NCBI GenBank assembly: GCA_030068145.1
Contig: JAPJBO010000512.1
Location: 1-64,000, forward strand
Direction of reading: 5' to 3'
From: Diplonema papillatum
Taxonomy: Eukaryota; Euglenozoa; Diplonemea; Diplonemida; Diplonemidae
Length of the DNA stretch: 64,000 nt
A program made the position numbers and the translations under genes. Under the pieces are notes generated by a model. That model was not told the DNA's origin. It did no database searches and saw only the letters and a list, made by a program, of their open reading frames with translations. Each line of letters starts with the position of its first letter. Within the stretch, counting starts at the first letter, position 1. Positions 40,930 through 52,176 of this stretch are shown in pieces.

Positions 40930-41135
40930 TGTATTTGTGTGTGTGGGTGTATGCGTATTTCAGTCCAGGGCTTTGAGTGGGTAACGTCTGAGAAGCGAAG
41001 GTACGCCACCTGAGTCACAGTTTCGAGTTCTGTTCCGAGACTCGCTCGCACGGGGAAGTGGCGCGAATTACTTGTCGCCAAGCATTCTGCAATCATGACG
41101 ACTGCTACCCCCGTGCGTGTGGGTGTGTGCTGATT
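40930..41135 (+). repeat. GTH repeat, middle deleted
   Basis: The left end (GGGCTTTGAGTGGGTAACGT) is joined to the right end (TTCCGAGACTCGCTCGCACG) through a short junction. Confidence 0.7.
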
Positions 41136-41156
41136 GTTCGGCAACGCTTGCCCGTT

Positions 41157-41427
41157 TTTTTTTTTTTTTTTTTTTTTTTTTTGCGTCTTGTGGGTTGGCG
41201 TGGCTCGTTTCGTTGGGCAGTTTATAGAACTGTAAGACACCCGAACGATTGTCCCATTTTTTTTCTCGTCTCTCTCGCATGCAAGGGGGGAGGCGTTCTA
41301 CAGTGAAGTTGCCTTGCAACTTCGGGGGTTTCAAGCCTTCGGGTGACATTCGGCAAAAAATAAAAATGGAATTTCTTCCTATACTTGGAAAGTTTGTGCG
41401 ATGGAGAGGGGTAGCACGCACGAGCAG
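41157..41427. other. poly(T) and unassigned sequence
   Basis: T26 at 41157-41182; the rest is without match. Confidence 0.5.
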
Positions 41428-42101
41428 ACAGGCTTGCTTTAGTTGTAAATTTGTTGCATTAGGGTGATTGTCAGGCCTCCGACTACCCTGAGCAACGCAC
41501 TATGCACACTCCGTGTCTACGTCACAGCAGATGGAACGCGTCTGTTACGTCGCCGCGGAGGCGGCCTACGAGTGGGTGTCATTGTGGCCTCCCGGCCGGA
41601 GCCATCGTTGGATGACCCTTCGCTCGTTTCTTCGCGTTTGCGTCGGTTCGCGCGTCGGACGGACGCAGCCGGGGGCTGCGCATTGGGCGGCGTTCGTCGG
41701 GCGGGGGTGTTGGCCCGGAGTTGCGGCGTTGGCAGTTGAGTGCGTCGGCGCCGCCGCGCTGGGGGGGTGCGTGGGACGGAAGGGTCCTCCGCAGCACGCC
41801 GCCGCAGCGGCGCAGCGCGATCGATCGTTGGTGAGTCTCCCTGGCCGGAGCCGGAGGATTCCTCGCTCGTCTCCCCGCGTTTGCGTCGGAGCCCGCGTCG
41901 GGGCGCTGCCGGTGCCGGTTGAGGTCCCGCCGGAGGTGCAGGTGCCTCGTTCTCGTCGTCGGCGTCGTCCGGCCGGTCTCCCGCCCGGTGGTGGCCACTC
42001 CGGCAGCACACGGAGGCATTGGCGCAGCCGCCGCAACGCGTCAGGTGGTGCGCTCCGCAGCATTGCGTGAGGACACCACCCACACAGGCTTGCTTTAGTT
42101 G
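41428..42101 (-). mobile_element. GC-rich insertion flanked by 18-bp direct repeat, with Cys/His ORF
   Basis: ACAGGCTTGCTTTAGTTG occurs at 41428-41445 and 42084-42101. The 638 bp between are far more GC-rich than the flanks. The minus strand holds an ORF (42083 to TAG at 41517, 188 codons) that stays open through the right direct repeat, as expected of a 5'-truncated insert. It opens with a Cys/His cluster (residues 8-32, CCGAHH..CGGC..CC..GHH), then acidic and Pro/Arg-rich low-complexity sequence with an internal repeat (RRKRGETSEESS at 66, RRKREETSEGSS at 147). The repeat is seen in all frames, so it is a DNA duplication. No poly(A). Gag-like or transposon-derived is a guess. Confidence 0.5.
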
Positions 42102-42107
42102 AAAAAC

Positions 42108-42200
42108 AAAAGGTGGACAATCTTTGTTTAATGTTTAGGCAGGACGCGGCCTCGCATGCACGTTTGATGGTCGTATCAAGTCTTCTTCGAGAAAACTGTT
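42108..42200 (+). repeat. TRI repeat copy
   Basis: H1 shortened to AGGC/GCCT; H2 TTGAT/ATCAA with new loop. Confidence 0.65.
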
Positions 42201-42474
42201 CAATAGAACAACACACGCGCGGGAAAAGGGAAACACGGGGGGTCTAAGGCTCCGCGGGTATGAAACTTTGAGGGCTAGTCCTCGGTATCCGTTTTTCTAG
42301 GTGGTTTTGGGTGGAGATTCTTTTTGCCTGCCGCCGAAGGTACTATGTTATGTCACGCCTGCTGTCTTCCGTGGCAAAAGAAATGCGTAGGTTTGGTGGA
42401 TTCTTTTGCCTTTCGTTGCCGACAACATTATTTCCTTTCCAGCGTCTTTTCATGCCTTTTGGTGACGGTATTTT

Positions 42475-42511
<37 letters not shown>

Positions 42512-43111
42512 CGTAGTAACAATGCATTGTAAACACGAAAGAGAACGCTGGCAGCGTGTTTGGGAGAAGATTAGCCTAACGAGCATATTCACTCACTGTC
42601 ATCCGCTAGCAGGCTAATCCTCCCCCGGCACGTATAAATGTCGTCACCATGGACATTCTGGACTTTGTGGCGCCGTAGAGTTGTCTTACTCTCTCGATGC
42701 CGCCCACGTCGTTGTTGAGTTGAAAAAGTCTGAAAGTATTGTTCTCTCGCATACGTCCGCGTGCCATGCCATTACGGGCGGGACTTTTTTCTGCGGAGAA
42801 ATCGGTGTATCTAGAGCTGGTTTGATGATTGGGGGAGCTTCCCCCTCGGCTTTTTTTCTTTTTTCGAGCCACTTCTTTCGGCCCATCAAACCGGTTCAAG
42901 TAGCCTCTGAGGGCACCTGCCGTCAGGTCTGCGGGGAAGCCTTTGGTGGGTTCAGACACCCGCTCCATTCGCACGGCGTTTTGATGAGATCGGAGGTCAC
43001 GCAGGTTTTGTTTGTGCGTGCGTGTGCAAATCCTGTTTCAAGTAGTCAGCACAGCACGCTGCCATCCCCCGAAGCTTTTTTGGATTAGACAAGCAAGCTT
43101 GTCATCATAAG
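42201..43111. other. unassigned sequence
   Basis: T35 at 42478-42512, then AACAATGCATTGTAAACAC from SLX. ORFs without motif. Confidence 0.4.
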
Positions 43112-43335
43112 AAATTCTCGAGGGGCTGGTTTGTGCTTACTTCGAAGAAGACTAGAGAGGAGTTTGAATAGAGCATCTATTTACAAACAACCCTACAACT
43201 ACACAGTACAGTGGGTCTTTTCTTTTTTGTTGAACGCCTCTAACACGCGCACATTTACCTCCTCTTTGAGATTTCGCAACTGGCAGCCTCCTCAAGTACT
43301 TCCTGCAAAGCAGGCGCTTGTGCAAAAGAAAAAAA
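43112..43335 (+). repeat. SINE-B with 21-nt retroelement footprint
   Basis: At 43162-43182 the copy contains GTTTGAATAGAGCATCTATTT, absent from all other SINE-B copies and identical to the first 21 nt of the retroelement at 52241. It sits after GAGAGGA. Confidence 0.75.
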
Positions 43336-43931
43336 GCATCGGCGGATCTAGAAGCACGATTGGGTGGTTGGGGTTATCCCTCTGCCTGCGGTCCGTGTCG
43401 TTGGCCTGCCAAAATTCTTGGACTGCCAATGTCACGTTCGGCAGGGATGCAAGGACGTCGGTTTATTTTTAGAGTGAAAGTTTGTTTGTTCACCCCCTTA
43501 CGGACAGGGTTTCATATGATGAGATGCCAAACCCCCTCTGCACTAATAAAATAATTGTTTGACGAATCATAACACGAAAGGGGGGGGGGTCGAAATAGTA
43601 ACAGTTATCTGACACACGTCTGGTTGTCTAAAAACACTACCACTATTTGATCCTGCTACTGTTCGGCTACCCGGAACTTTTTTCATTATGCGACAAATCG
43701 AATAATAACACAGGTGTTATTATTCGACCTCCCTCTTTACCATCATTTGACCCTTGCTGCTGTTCGACACATCATGCCTCTCCCCGGAATGTTTTTTAGT
43801 AGTGATAACTCAGGTGTTTTTTTAGAGTGCGAGTTTTTTATTCGACCGGCCCTCTACCAACAAGCGTTTATGTGTTGCTTTGTTTGTGCGATTTAACCTA
43901 CATGTGTTCTGGTTGAATCACTGCTGAACGT
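43336..43931. other. unassigned sequence with perfect hairpin
   Basis: HP6 3' fragments at 43466 and 43821. 43698-43727 is TCGAATAATAACAC, AG and its exact complement. Confidence 0.5.
43698..43727. other. perfect 14-bp inverted repeat
   Basis: 14-bp arms with a 2-nt centre; cruciform-prone AT-rich palindrome. Confidence 0.85.
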
Positions 43932-44112
43932 TCTTTTTAGAGTGAAAGTTCGCTTGAAACTCCGGGGTTTTAAAGTCTCCGGGTGACCTTCGTCGTTAAG
44001 GGAAGATATCCTTTGTGCTCTGAGTGTCGTAAGAGTGGTGGTTACACGAGGTAAGAGGATCGGTGGGTACCTTGGTCGTTGGTCATTGGTGGTTTCGGCC
44101 ATTGTCCACAAA
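43932..44112 (-). repeat. HP6 repeat, head type b, longest copy
   Basis: Read on the minus strand: a roughly 120-nt head, then a tail with outer stem AAGGTCAC/GCGAACTT, inner stem GGAGACT/AGTTTC, then TTTCACTCTAAAAA. Many copies elsewhere retain only the tail end, so truncation is from the 5' side, as in retroposons. Tail stems covary: GATCAC/GTGATC with GGAGAC/GTCTCC at 60258, GGTCAC/GTGACC at 45241. At least three unrelated heads (a, b, c) carry this tail. No ORF. Confidence 0.8.
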
Positions 44113-44354
44113 CCTTTTTAGCTGTAACAAATGCTGTCTCCAGGCAAAGCAAGCAGAAATTGGCTGTCGCAAAAAAAGACCCCCAGTGCTAATCACAGCA
44201 TATGATTGTCAGGGAAGTAGCTTCGGCCTGCCGGTAGGCTTGCAGATTTCGACCGGTTTGGGCTGCTGTTTAGCAGCACCTGGGGATCTCGTGCGATCGT
44301 GTCGCGGAATTCAATAAACTCGTGTGAACACCTGTGTTCTAATTCAATGTGTTG
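44113..44354. other. unassigned sequence
   Basis: No feature recognised. Confidence 0.4.
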
Positions 44355-44580
44355 TTTTGTTCTTCGCTTACACCACCGTGTGTTGTTTTCTCACTCAGGA
44401 TTTTTTGACCTGTTGTGTTTGTGTGATTTGTCGTGTAGGGGTAGACCCGCATATATATATGACTCACGTCCGTTCAACACGTGGTTCGGTAGTTACAGCA
44501 CTTGGGATCCCTTCGGTTCTTTGTCGGGCAGCATCGTCGAGCATTTCCTTTCAAGCTGGCGCTTATGTAAAAAAAAAAAA
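44355..44580 (+). repeat. SINE-A, 5'-truncated
   Basis: Has a 6-8 bp AT insertion (ATATATATG) after GACCCGC; A12 tail. Confidence 0.85.
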
Positions 44581-44762
44581 GGTTCCGGGTAGCCGGACAG
44601 TAGCGGGATCAAATAGTGGTAGTGTTTTTAGACAACCAGACGCGTGTCAAAGAACTGTTATTGTTCGACTCTTCCCCTGTAGTTACTGGTTATCCGCGGC
44701 CACGGCCTCAGCCAGGGCTTTCGCGGCGAATTCGTCCAAGGCCATTTCCCAGCTTTTTTTAT

Positions 44763-44912
44763 TAGCGTTTGTTCTTCGCTTTTTCTCACGAACGGGGGGT
44801 CGGTCCTGCTTTTGGCTTTGTAGGTTCTCCCGACTCCCCAATTCGCGGTTAGCACAAACTCAAGAGGTCTCGTCAACTATTCCCTGCAGTATTAGCATAC
44901 TTTCAATAAAGA
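44763..44912 (+). repeat. SINE-C copy
   Basis: Ends TTTCAATAAAGAAAAAAAG. Confidence 0.75.
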
Positions 44913-45239
44913 AAAAAAGATTACTCGTGCTATGGCTTGTTAGTTGAACAGATTGGAAACCGAGGATTCAAACAACGGCCATGAAGGAAATCAGAAATCG
45001 CGAGCAATCGGAAAGGCAAACCAACTGTTCCCCTCGGCTTAACTGCGGTTGATCGAGGGTGACATCGTTTGCACATATCGGTGGATGTCTTGGCTCTGGG
45101 AACCATGAAGCCCGCGGCCAGACGCGATAGTCATTGCGGGAATTGCAGAAGCATGAGACTCATCATCAGGTGGATTGGTCCCAGTGGGAGGCTGCGGAGG
45201 AAGACGTCGACTGAAAACTTCGGGAAACATAGACCGTTT
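44913..45239. other. unassigned sequence
   Basis: No feature recognised. Confidence 0.4.
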
Positions 45240-45490
45240 TGTAGAGTGCAAGGTCACTTAGGGATCCGGGGTTTTACAGTCTCCGGGTGACCATTGTCGA
45301 AAAGGTTCCCTTTAAGGTGTCGTATGTGGCCGTTTTGTGTGCAAGATACCTCTTGTATCAGAGTGATCAAAGTTATTATAAGTCGAATTTTGAGCTGAGT
45401 GCGTCACGCTCGTCCGTAAGGGGTTAAGGTAAGTGTGTGTTGCTTGAGAATTCCGGGCGTTTCCAAGTCTCCGGGTGAGCTTCGCTCATT
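45240..45490 (-). repeat. HP6 repeats (type a and a variant)
   Basis: 45241-45330: outer stem GGTCAC/GTGACC and head a. 45428-45490: variant with CTCCGGGTGAGCTTCGCTC. Confidence 0.7.
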
Positions 45491-46243
45491 GCATTATATT
45501 TTTTTTTCTTTCGCAACGTGTTTGATGAAGGGCGCGGATGCCCAGCGAGCACGTGTACGATCTAGAGCAGGTTGGTGATTGATCTCTTCGTTCAACGAGC
45601 CACGCTTGCTGGCTTATCAAAAGCCCTTATTTATTTTTGGCGCAATCCTATTGCGCAAGAAGAAGAACAGCCTTTTTTGTGTTGGTCCGACGATCCCGTA
45701 CGGGCGTACAGATTGGTGTCTTTTTTTCTGGACGACAGCAAAGTGCCAGACCTGGGGGTGGTTGATTATTTTCTAGACTGTTTATTTTAGCGTTATTTGT
45801 GGATTAGAAGGTCGGTATTTTAAAGTCTCCGGTTGACCGTAGAGGCTTGGGTATGGCGGGGGGTTGAGAAAAGTAAAAGAGTGCGACTCGTTTCGGGTGT
45901 TGTGTCACTCCGTTGTGAAACCTTGTGAAGTCCCCTAACGCGTTTAGAGGGTGCTTGGGTTTGGGTAGGGTGTGGTCGTTCTGCTGCGGCGTGAAAAGCC
46001 AGGAAGTTTCGACGCTAATCTTCGACTCTTGATTAAGTTCACCGGGTTGCGTGCTCGTCAGGAAGATCCCGGTGCCTGGCTTTTCTTCTGGGTGGTTTCG
46101 TGTTGATCGGCGGCTGTGTATTTTAGAGTGTAAGTTTGTTTCACAACATACGGACGGAGGGTGGGTGTTTTTTGGGAAAATGGACTTTTCAAGGCAAACC
46201 TTGGGTCATACTCAAAAGGGGTTTTCGTAGGTCAAAAATGGGA

Positions 46244-46246
<3 letters not shown>
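45491..46246. other. unassigned sequence with HP6-like relic
   Basis: 45793-45870 is HP6-like as at 14330; an HP6 3' fragment is at 46123. No gene. Confidence 0.4.

Positions 46247-46280
<34 letters not shown>
46247..46280. repeat. poly(G) tract (poly(C) tail of protease element on minus)
   Basis: 34 G, directly 3' (minus sense) of the shared TATACAACGA end. Confidence 0.9.
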
Positions 46281-46281
<1 letters not shown>

Positions 46282-47395
46282 CGTTGTATAATGGTTTAGC
46301 TTGAAGGGTGTTGGAAAGGTTGAAAAAGGTTTTGGGGGTCACCGTCGGTTTGTGTTTTTCTTTTTTTCTGTATATTTTTTTTGGGGGTAATTATTTTTTC
46401 GGGGGTTCGCGTAACCCTTCTTTTCCGGAAGATAACGTTATCTTTTCTTTTCTCTCTGGCGCTCTTTTTCTCTCTATCTCTCTCTTTGGCTAGCAAAGCG
46501 ACTATTGCGACCGACACCACGACCACACCCGTAATGAATGTGATCAAGGGCCCCCCACGTTCTACATGTTGAGCAGGGGTTGCCATGTAGCCCGTACCGG
46601 TCTAAGCCTTCATTGCAGCTTCCATAAGCACCCCCGTTGGGACGGGTCCGACGGTCCGTTAGTCATCAGCGACATCGGGCGGGAAAAAGTAAATAAAAAG
46701 AAAGGGGAAAAATGGGGGTGTGGGTGGATAAGCTCGTGGTAGGTTGTTCGGAAATAAGTACAACCTCAAACTACGCCTAGCACAGGGCCAGGCGGCATAT
46801 ACGTGCCTTCATCCTCTCATGTTAGTGTGCGTTCACTCGTACAGACACTTCGAGTTTTTCCCGTTAGTCAGGGTAAACGGGTGCGGAGTGAAATATAGAC
46901 CAGCCAGCAATCAAGAATCCGATGAGGCTCAAACGACGCGGATCAGAATCTCACACCCGCGAGGTGGCAACGTCTCTCATGCGCGCGGAGTCCCCTCAGA
47001 CCTTGGAACGTCTGGCCATCCTTCGTGCATTCGACGGAGCAGTGTTGACATCGCAGCACCGGGGAACCTGTTAACTGCTGTTCAAACAACTGACCATGCG
47101 GTGTCAGACATTGGGAGTCCGGCAAGGGCGGGCAGGGTGGCGAATTACCAAAGGGGCAGAAGGAGTCAGGTGATCCTTCCGACTGCCGGCTCATCAAATT
47201 ACCGGCTGAACCTGGGGGTGCAGGCAAGTCGGGTAGCCGATCCTGAGTGGGAAGCACCATGGAGGGTGACGGGGCACGGACAGTCATGTCGTGGGCATTC
47301 CGGGGGATCCGGACAAAGGCCGCGAGGTAAACGTCACCCCACGGAATGTCGTCGACAGAGGTGACGTGCAGGTCGTCGAAGAGGATTCCCCCCTC
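46281..47395 (-). pseudogene. USP domain plus C2H2-like finger, retroelement-like unit, copy 2
   Basis: 47395-47190 is about 89 percent identical to copy 1 and encodes LFDDLHVTSVDDIPWGDVYL plus the linker TVRAPSPSMVLPTQDRLPD. Unlike copy 1, it continues into CQHC...GLRGLRAHERRCH, a C2H2/C2HC finger like those of R2/NeSL-type non-LTR elements, and stops at 46943. The end (46346-46281) encodes DGDPQNLFQPFQHPSS and TAA in the same frame as copy 1, then ACCATTATACAACGA and poly(C). Between 46346 and 46940 is unrelated sequence. The 5' side is cut by a CGT repeat. Both copies are deletion derivatives of a larger element. Confidence 0.65.
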
Positions 47396-47620
47396 CCCCC
47401 CCCTCTACAGTGCAGTTGCCTTGGAGGCTGGGTGGTCAAATTCTCTAAGGTGAAATGGTCAAAATTCCCTGCCAAAAGTGGGCCCACAAAATTTTTCCAA
47501 AGTGTGCTATTTGGGGTATTTGGGGCAAAAAAAAAAAAAAAAAATTTTCTGACCGCCCACCGTGGTGACCACCTTAGAGTGACAGGTAGCGTCTCCCCCC
47601 TCCACAGTGAAAATAGCCTG
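47396..47620. repeat. CGT repeat, copy 2, interrupting the protease pseudogene
   Basis: CCTCTACAGTGCAGTTGCC to CCTCCACAGTGAAAATAGCC. Confidence 0.8.
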
Positions 47621-47786
47621 GGGGGGGGGCTTGTTGAGGCGGGAGAGAGGTGAACCTGACTCGGTGTCCGCGTTCCAGGTGCAGTAGTGCACGAGAGAGG
47701 AAAGTTTAGCAGGGGAGGCCACAGAAGCTCAAAAAAATATCAAGGAAATGACGTCCTTTCGACAGTTGTCGACCAGCGTCGTTCCA
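47621..47786. other. unassigned sequence
   Basis: The minus strand reads HYCTWNADTES, faintly like an endonuclease start; not supported. Confidence 0.3.
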
Positions 47787-47950
47787 TGAGTTCACTTAGG
47801 GATCCGGGGTTTTATAGTCTCCGGGTGACCATTGTCGTAAAGGTTCCTTTGCAGTATAGTATGTTAGTGTGCGTATCGTATCGTATGCTGTGTACGTGCA
47901 TTTGGATTGCCGCTTGCCGACTATTCGACTTGTTTTAGCGCGCGCTCCTA
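47787..47950 (-). repeat. HP6 repeat, head type a
   Basis: Tail GGGATCCGGGG..AGTCTCCGGGTGACC, head to GCCGACTATTCGACTTG. Confidence 0.75.
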
Positions 47951-48455
47951 CTTCCTATGTGTCTTGCCACGTTTAGCAGGTAGCCATCGAGGCTCAGGCC
48001 AACGACTTCGCGGCGTGGACCATGCACTCCTACGCACGCCTGGCGTTGTGATACCAGTACGCGGCCAACTATGTATGGGTGGATCGCTTGAGCATCATCC
48101 ATTTTCGGGACCGGCGCATTCGGAAGGTGAGTTGTTACACACTCATAATCGGATGCCGACTTCCATGGCCACCGTCCTGCTGTCAAGATGAACCAACACC
48201 CTTTGTGGGATCTGATGAGCGATCACTCGGACACCTTAAGTCAGCTCTCGGTTCATCCCGCGTCGCCAGTCGGATGGATTTTCGGCGTGTGGTGGCGTTC
48301 GTGTTCGAGTCACGGTTCGGCGTCGGCAAGTGTGTGGCAACACGTCCCGACGATACTTTTGTTTGAACCGGGTCCCTACGCTTGTCTTACGCAGCGTGCG
48401 AGCGAGAAAAAGCGACGAGTCGGAGCAGATCTTTCCAATAAGGTAAGGTGCCGTG
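47951..48455 (+). other. unassigned sequence with two strong splice-donor matches
   Basis: CGGAAG|GTGAGT at 48121-48132 and AATAAG|GTAAGG near 48437-48448, with TGCTGTCAAG at 48178-48187 as a possible acceptor. Open frames run between, but no domain is convincing. Confidence 0.25.
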
Positions 48456-48715
48456 GGGGACCAGCCCCAATATGAAATGTGCCCTCAGGGCGATATCTGG
48501 AAAAATCGGCAAAAATGGCCAAGATCCGAAAAGTCTGAAGTACACTTCCCTGGCAAAAAGTCCAGTAAATGTTACTAGTCCCCAGTAGGGCACATTTTTC
48601 ATTGGAAAGTACTCGGGAAATTCACTTCAGCTTTTTTGCAAATTCTTACCAGGAATTGTAATTCCAAATAACGACTAGTCCCCTAAGGGCACATTTCACA
48701 TTGGGACTAGTCCCC
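48456..48715. mobile_element. TIR element with 35-bp arms
   Basis: GGGGACCAGCCCCAATATG, AAATGTGCCCTCAGGG mirrored by CCCTAAGGGCACATTT and CACATTGGGACTAGTCCCC. A third GGGCACATTTTTCATTGG lies inside. No TSD seen. Confidence 0.7.
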
Positions 48716-48789
48716 TCAGGCACTTTTCCCTTCCCATAAAGCGACGACCACTTTCGCTTGAAACTGACTTCGTACATGCTCCGTGAAAA

Positions 48790-49062
48790 ACTCTAGCTGC
48801 TTCGACTCCGAATGGAAGGCAGGAAATAGGGTAAATGCAATACAAACACAATCTGATTTGTTTCTTCGCTGACACACAGCCGTGTGTTGTTTTCTCACTC
48901 AGGACTCCGACCTGCTGTGTTTGTGTGTCTTGTCGTGGGGTAGACCCGCATGATCTCACGTTCGCTCAACACGTGGTTCGGTAGTTTCAGCACTTGGGAT
49001 CCCTTTGGTTTTTTTGTCTGACAGCTTCGTCGAGCATCTTCTTCCAAGCTGGCGCTTAAAAG
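48790..49062 (+). repeat. SINE-A copy
   Basis: Head shortened (CTCTAGCTGCTTCGACTCC), tail CTTAAAAG. Confidence 0.8.
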
Positions 49063-49189
49063 ATAGTGTTGCATTGAACCACCCGCCACTCCGTGAGCTT
49101 CTTGGCGGAAGCACCTGGTGCATTTTCCGACAGCCGGGTAGACACGGGTTTGTGTTTCCGGAGATCGGTCGGTTGCCTGCGGCGTTCTT

Positions 49190-49245
49190 TGAGAGTGAAA
49201 GTTCGCTTGAAACTCCAGAGTTTCACAGTCTCCGCGGGGTGACTT
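49190..49245 (-). repeat. HP6 repeat, 3' tail
   Basis: GAGTGAAAGTTCGCTTGAAA..CAGTCTCCGCGGGGTGAC. Confidence 0.65.
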
Positions 49246-49347
49246 CTGGCAATATGGGAAGCTTTTGTGTTTGCGTTTGTTTGTTTTTCACGTCACGTGT
49301 TGTAAACACGGCGTGACCCCAATTGTTCGTTTCATAACAAGTGGGTC

Positions 49348-49348
<1 letters not shown>

Positions 49349-49426
<78 letters not shown>
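49349..49426. repeat. (GT)39
   Basis: Perfect tract, running directly into GTL. Confidence 0.95.
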
Positions 49427-50197
<771 letters not shown>

Positions 50198-50202
50198 GGA
50201 AT

Positions 50203-50356
50203 CTTAGTTTCGTGTTCAGGCAATACTTGCCTCAAGAGGGGGGAAAAACTTATTTAATGTTTAGGCAGAACACTGCCTCTCATGCATGTTTGATGCTAGC
50301 ATCAAGTCTTCGTCGAAGAAAGTGTTGTCTAGGAAAGGGATGCAAAATAGAAAGAG
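50203..50356 (+). repeat. TRI repeats, one partial and one full
   Basis: The partial copy has H1 as AGGCAAtacTTGCCT; the full copy follows at 50230. Confidence 0.75.
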
Positions 50357-50530
50357 GTAAAAAGGGGAGGTGGGGTGATTTGAAGCCAATACTACTGGTT
50401 TACAACAACATCATCGACAGTGGAACTAAAAAGAAATGCGCAGTCTTTTTTATTCGTTTCAATCATTTACTACGAAATGTGGGAAAAGAAGTGCGTAGTT
50501 TTGTTTTATTATGAAGAAATGTGAAAACGG
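50357..50530. other. unassigned sequence
   Basis: No feature recognised. Confidence 0.4.
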
Positions 50531-50569
50531 GTTGGAAAAAAAGAAGACAAAGAGGTGAACGGGGGTGGA

Positions 50570-50800
50570 TTGGTTTTAGAGTGCAAAAGAGCCATTAGTA
50601 ACCGAGAAAGGTATGAAAAAAAGGAAGAAACGCGTAGTTTTAGAGTGCAAGGACCCATTTGTTACTGTTGTCAGTATTCTGCGACTAGAGCCATTTGTAA
50701 CCGAAAAAGGTATGAAGAAAAGGAAGAAACGCGTAGTTTTAGAGTGTAAGGACCCATTTGTTACTGTTGTCAGTATTCTGCGACAAGTACGTGGTGCAGG
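50570..50800. repeat. 113-bp tandem repeat, two copies
   Basis: TTTTAGAGTG(c/t)AA..GGACCCATTTGTTACTGTT through GAGCCATT.GTAACCGA.AAAGG repeated; also carries the HP6-like TTTTAGAGTG start. Confidence 0.8.
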
Positions 50801-51039
50801 TCTTGTTGGGTAGGACTTCAGAGTGGAACCGGCATTTTATAGTCTCCGCGTGACTGTATTGTTCTTTTCACTTTTACTTTCTCCTCAACGACAGCAGGTG
50901 TCAACTAGAAGTTGGCATCAAGTCTTCCCCGAAGAAGACGACTAAATGGAAAAGAAATGCGTAGGTTTTGTTTTATTCTAAAAAAAGGAGAAATGGGAGT
51001 GTGTGAAGACTACCCCGTAATTAAGGAATAACCCCCTGA

Positions 51040-51071
<32 letters not shown>

Positions 51072-51329
51072 TCTCGGCTTTCTAGGCTTTTCGTTGCTTA
51101 ACGGTCGTTTTTTTTTTTTTTTGAAAGTCTCTGTTTGACTTGTGAGGCGGGGGTGGGGTTCCTTTTGAGCTGTTAGAGCAGGTAGGGTGGGATGGTGTGT
51201 TTTTCATTCCTCTTCGTACTTTTGGCGCGCTTTGTCTTTTCTGTTCACCGTCACGCGTGGAATGCGCATCCGTATGACTTCGAGTTTTAGCTTGTTGAAC
51301 ACAGAAGTTCAAAGTTTGAGGCCATCACA
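50801..51329. other. unassigned sequence
   Basis: Poly(G) at 51041-51067, poly(T) at 51107-51122, HP6 relics at 50815-50850 and 51125. Confidence 0.4.
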
Positions 51330-51490
51330 TGGTGAGGTCCAGCCTCAGAGTTAACAAGGGTGTGCTCACACCCGAAAAGCGGGCTACTACCCACCAGAAC
51401 GCGCGGAAATCCACACCCGAAAAGCGGGCGTGTCACCCGTTTTTTTTTTTTTTTTTTTTCTTTTTTGAACTCCAGCTCCCGAGCACGTTG
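51330..51490. mobile_element. TIR-C element, right end decayed
   Basis: ATGGTGAGGTCCAGCCTCAG, CACCCGAAAAGCGGGC; right side TTGAACTCCAGCTCCCGAG. Confidence 0.6.
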
Positions 51491-51916
51491 AGAATCCGTC
51501 CTCTCCGAAGTCACTGGGCAGAACACAAACCCTAGACGTGATACTTGAAGACAGGTCTGTTCACCTTCCTCTGCATCAACGCCATTTCGATCGTACTGCG
51601 TACTGCATCGTTTTTTTTTTTTTTTTTTTTTTTGAGGCTCATTCCACTCTAGTTCCCTCTGCTACTCAACAGGGGAAACATATGGAAAAAAGGCTAAATG
51701 TTTAAGAAAGCGATGCAATTAGGAGATAGACAGGTTCAGTTCAGTGTGTGCTATGCGTGGTTTAGTGTGGTGCGTGTGTGTGGCCGTCCGGTCTTTTTTT
51801 CTTTGAAGCGTGTCGAGAGCCAAACTTTACTAGAGCCCCCAACGCTGCCTGCGTCTGCATAGCCTTCACAATGCAACTAGGTGAGCCCACAAAATTCCGT
51901 GATTACCAAGCTCTAA
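51491..51916. other. unassigned sequence
   Basis: Poly(T) at 51612-51633; no gene. Confidence 0.4.
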
Positions 51917-52176
51917 AATACTCGACGTAGCTGCTTTGACTCCCAATGGAAGGGAGGAGGTATAGAGGTAGAGGGGCAAATACAACAGACAGACACAATC
52001 TGATTTGTTCTTCACCACCGTCAGGAATTTGACCTGTTGTGTTTGTGTGATGTGTCGTGTAGGGGTAGACCTGCAAGACCTCACGTCCGTTCAACACGTG
52101 GTTCGGTAGTTATAGCACTTGGGAATCTCTTCGGTTCTTTGGCTAGCAGCTTTTGTCGAGCATTTCCTTCCAAGCT

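Noticed and set aside
46744..47364. 206-codon plus-strand ORF
   Set aside because: It is antisense to the USP pseudogene, whose minus frame has recognisable motifs.
47507..47722. HYCTWNADTES resembling the start of an AP-endonuclease domain
   Set aside because: Too short, and the continuation is a CGT repeat.
48079..48475. Possible two-exon gene with a faint UBL5/Hub1-like string (FESRFGVGKCVATRPDDT)
   Set aside because: Only a short resemblance, followed at once by a stop; the rest of the domain is not found in any frame.
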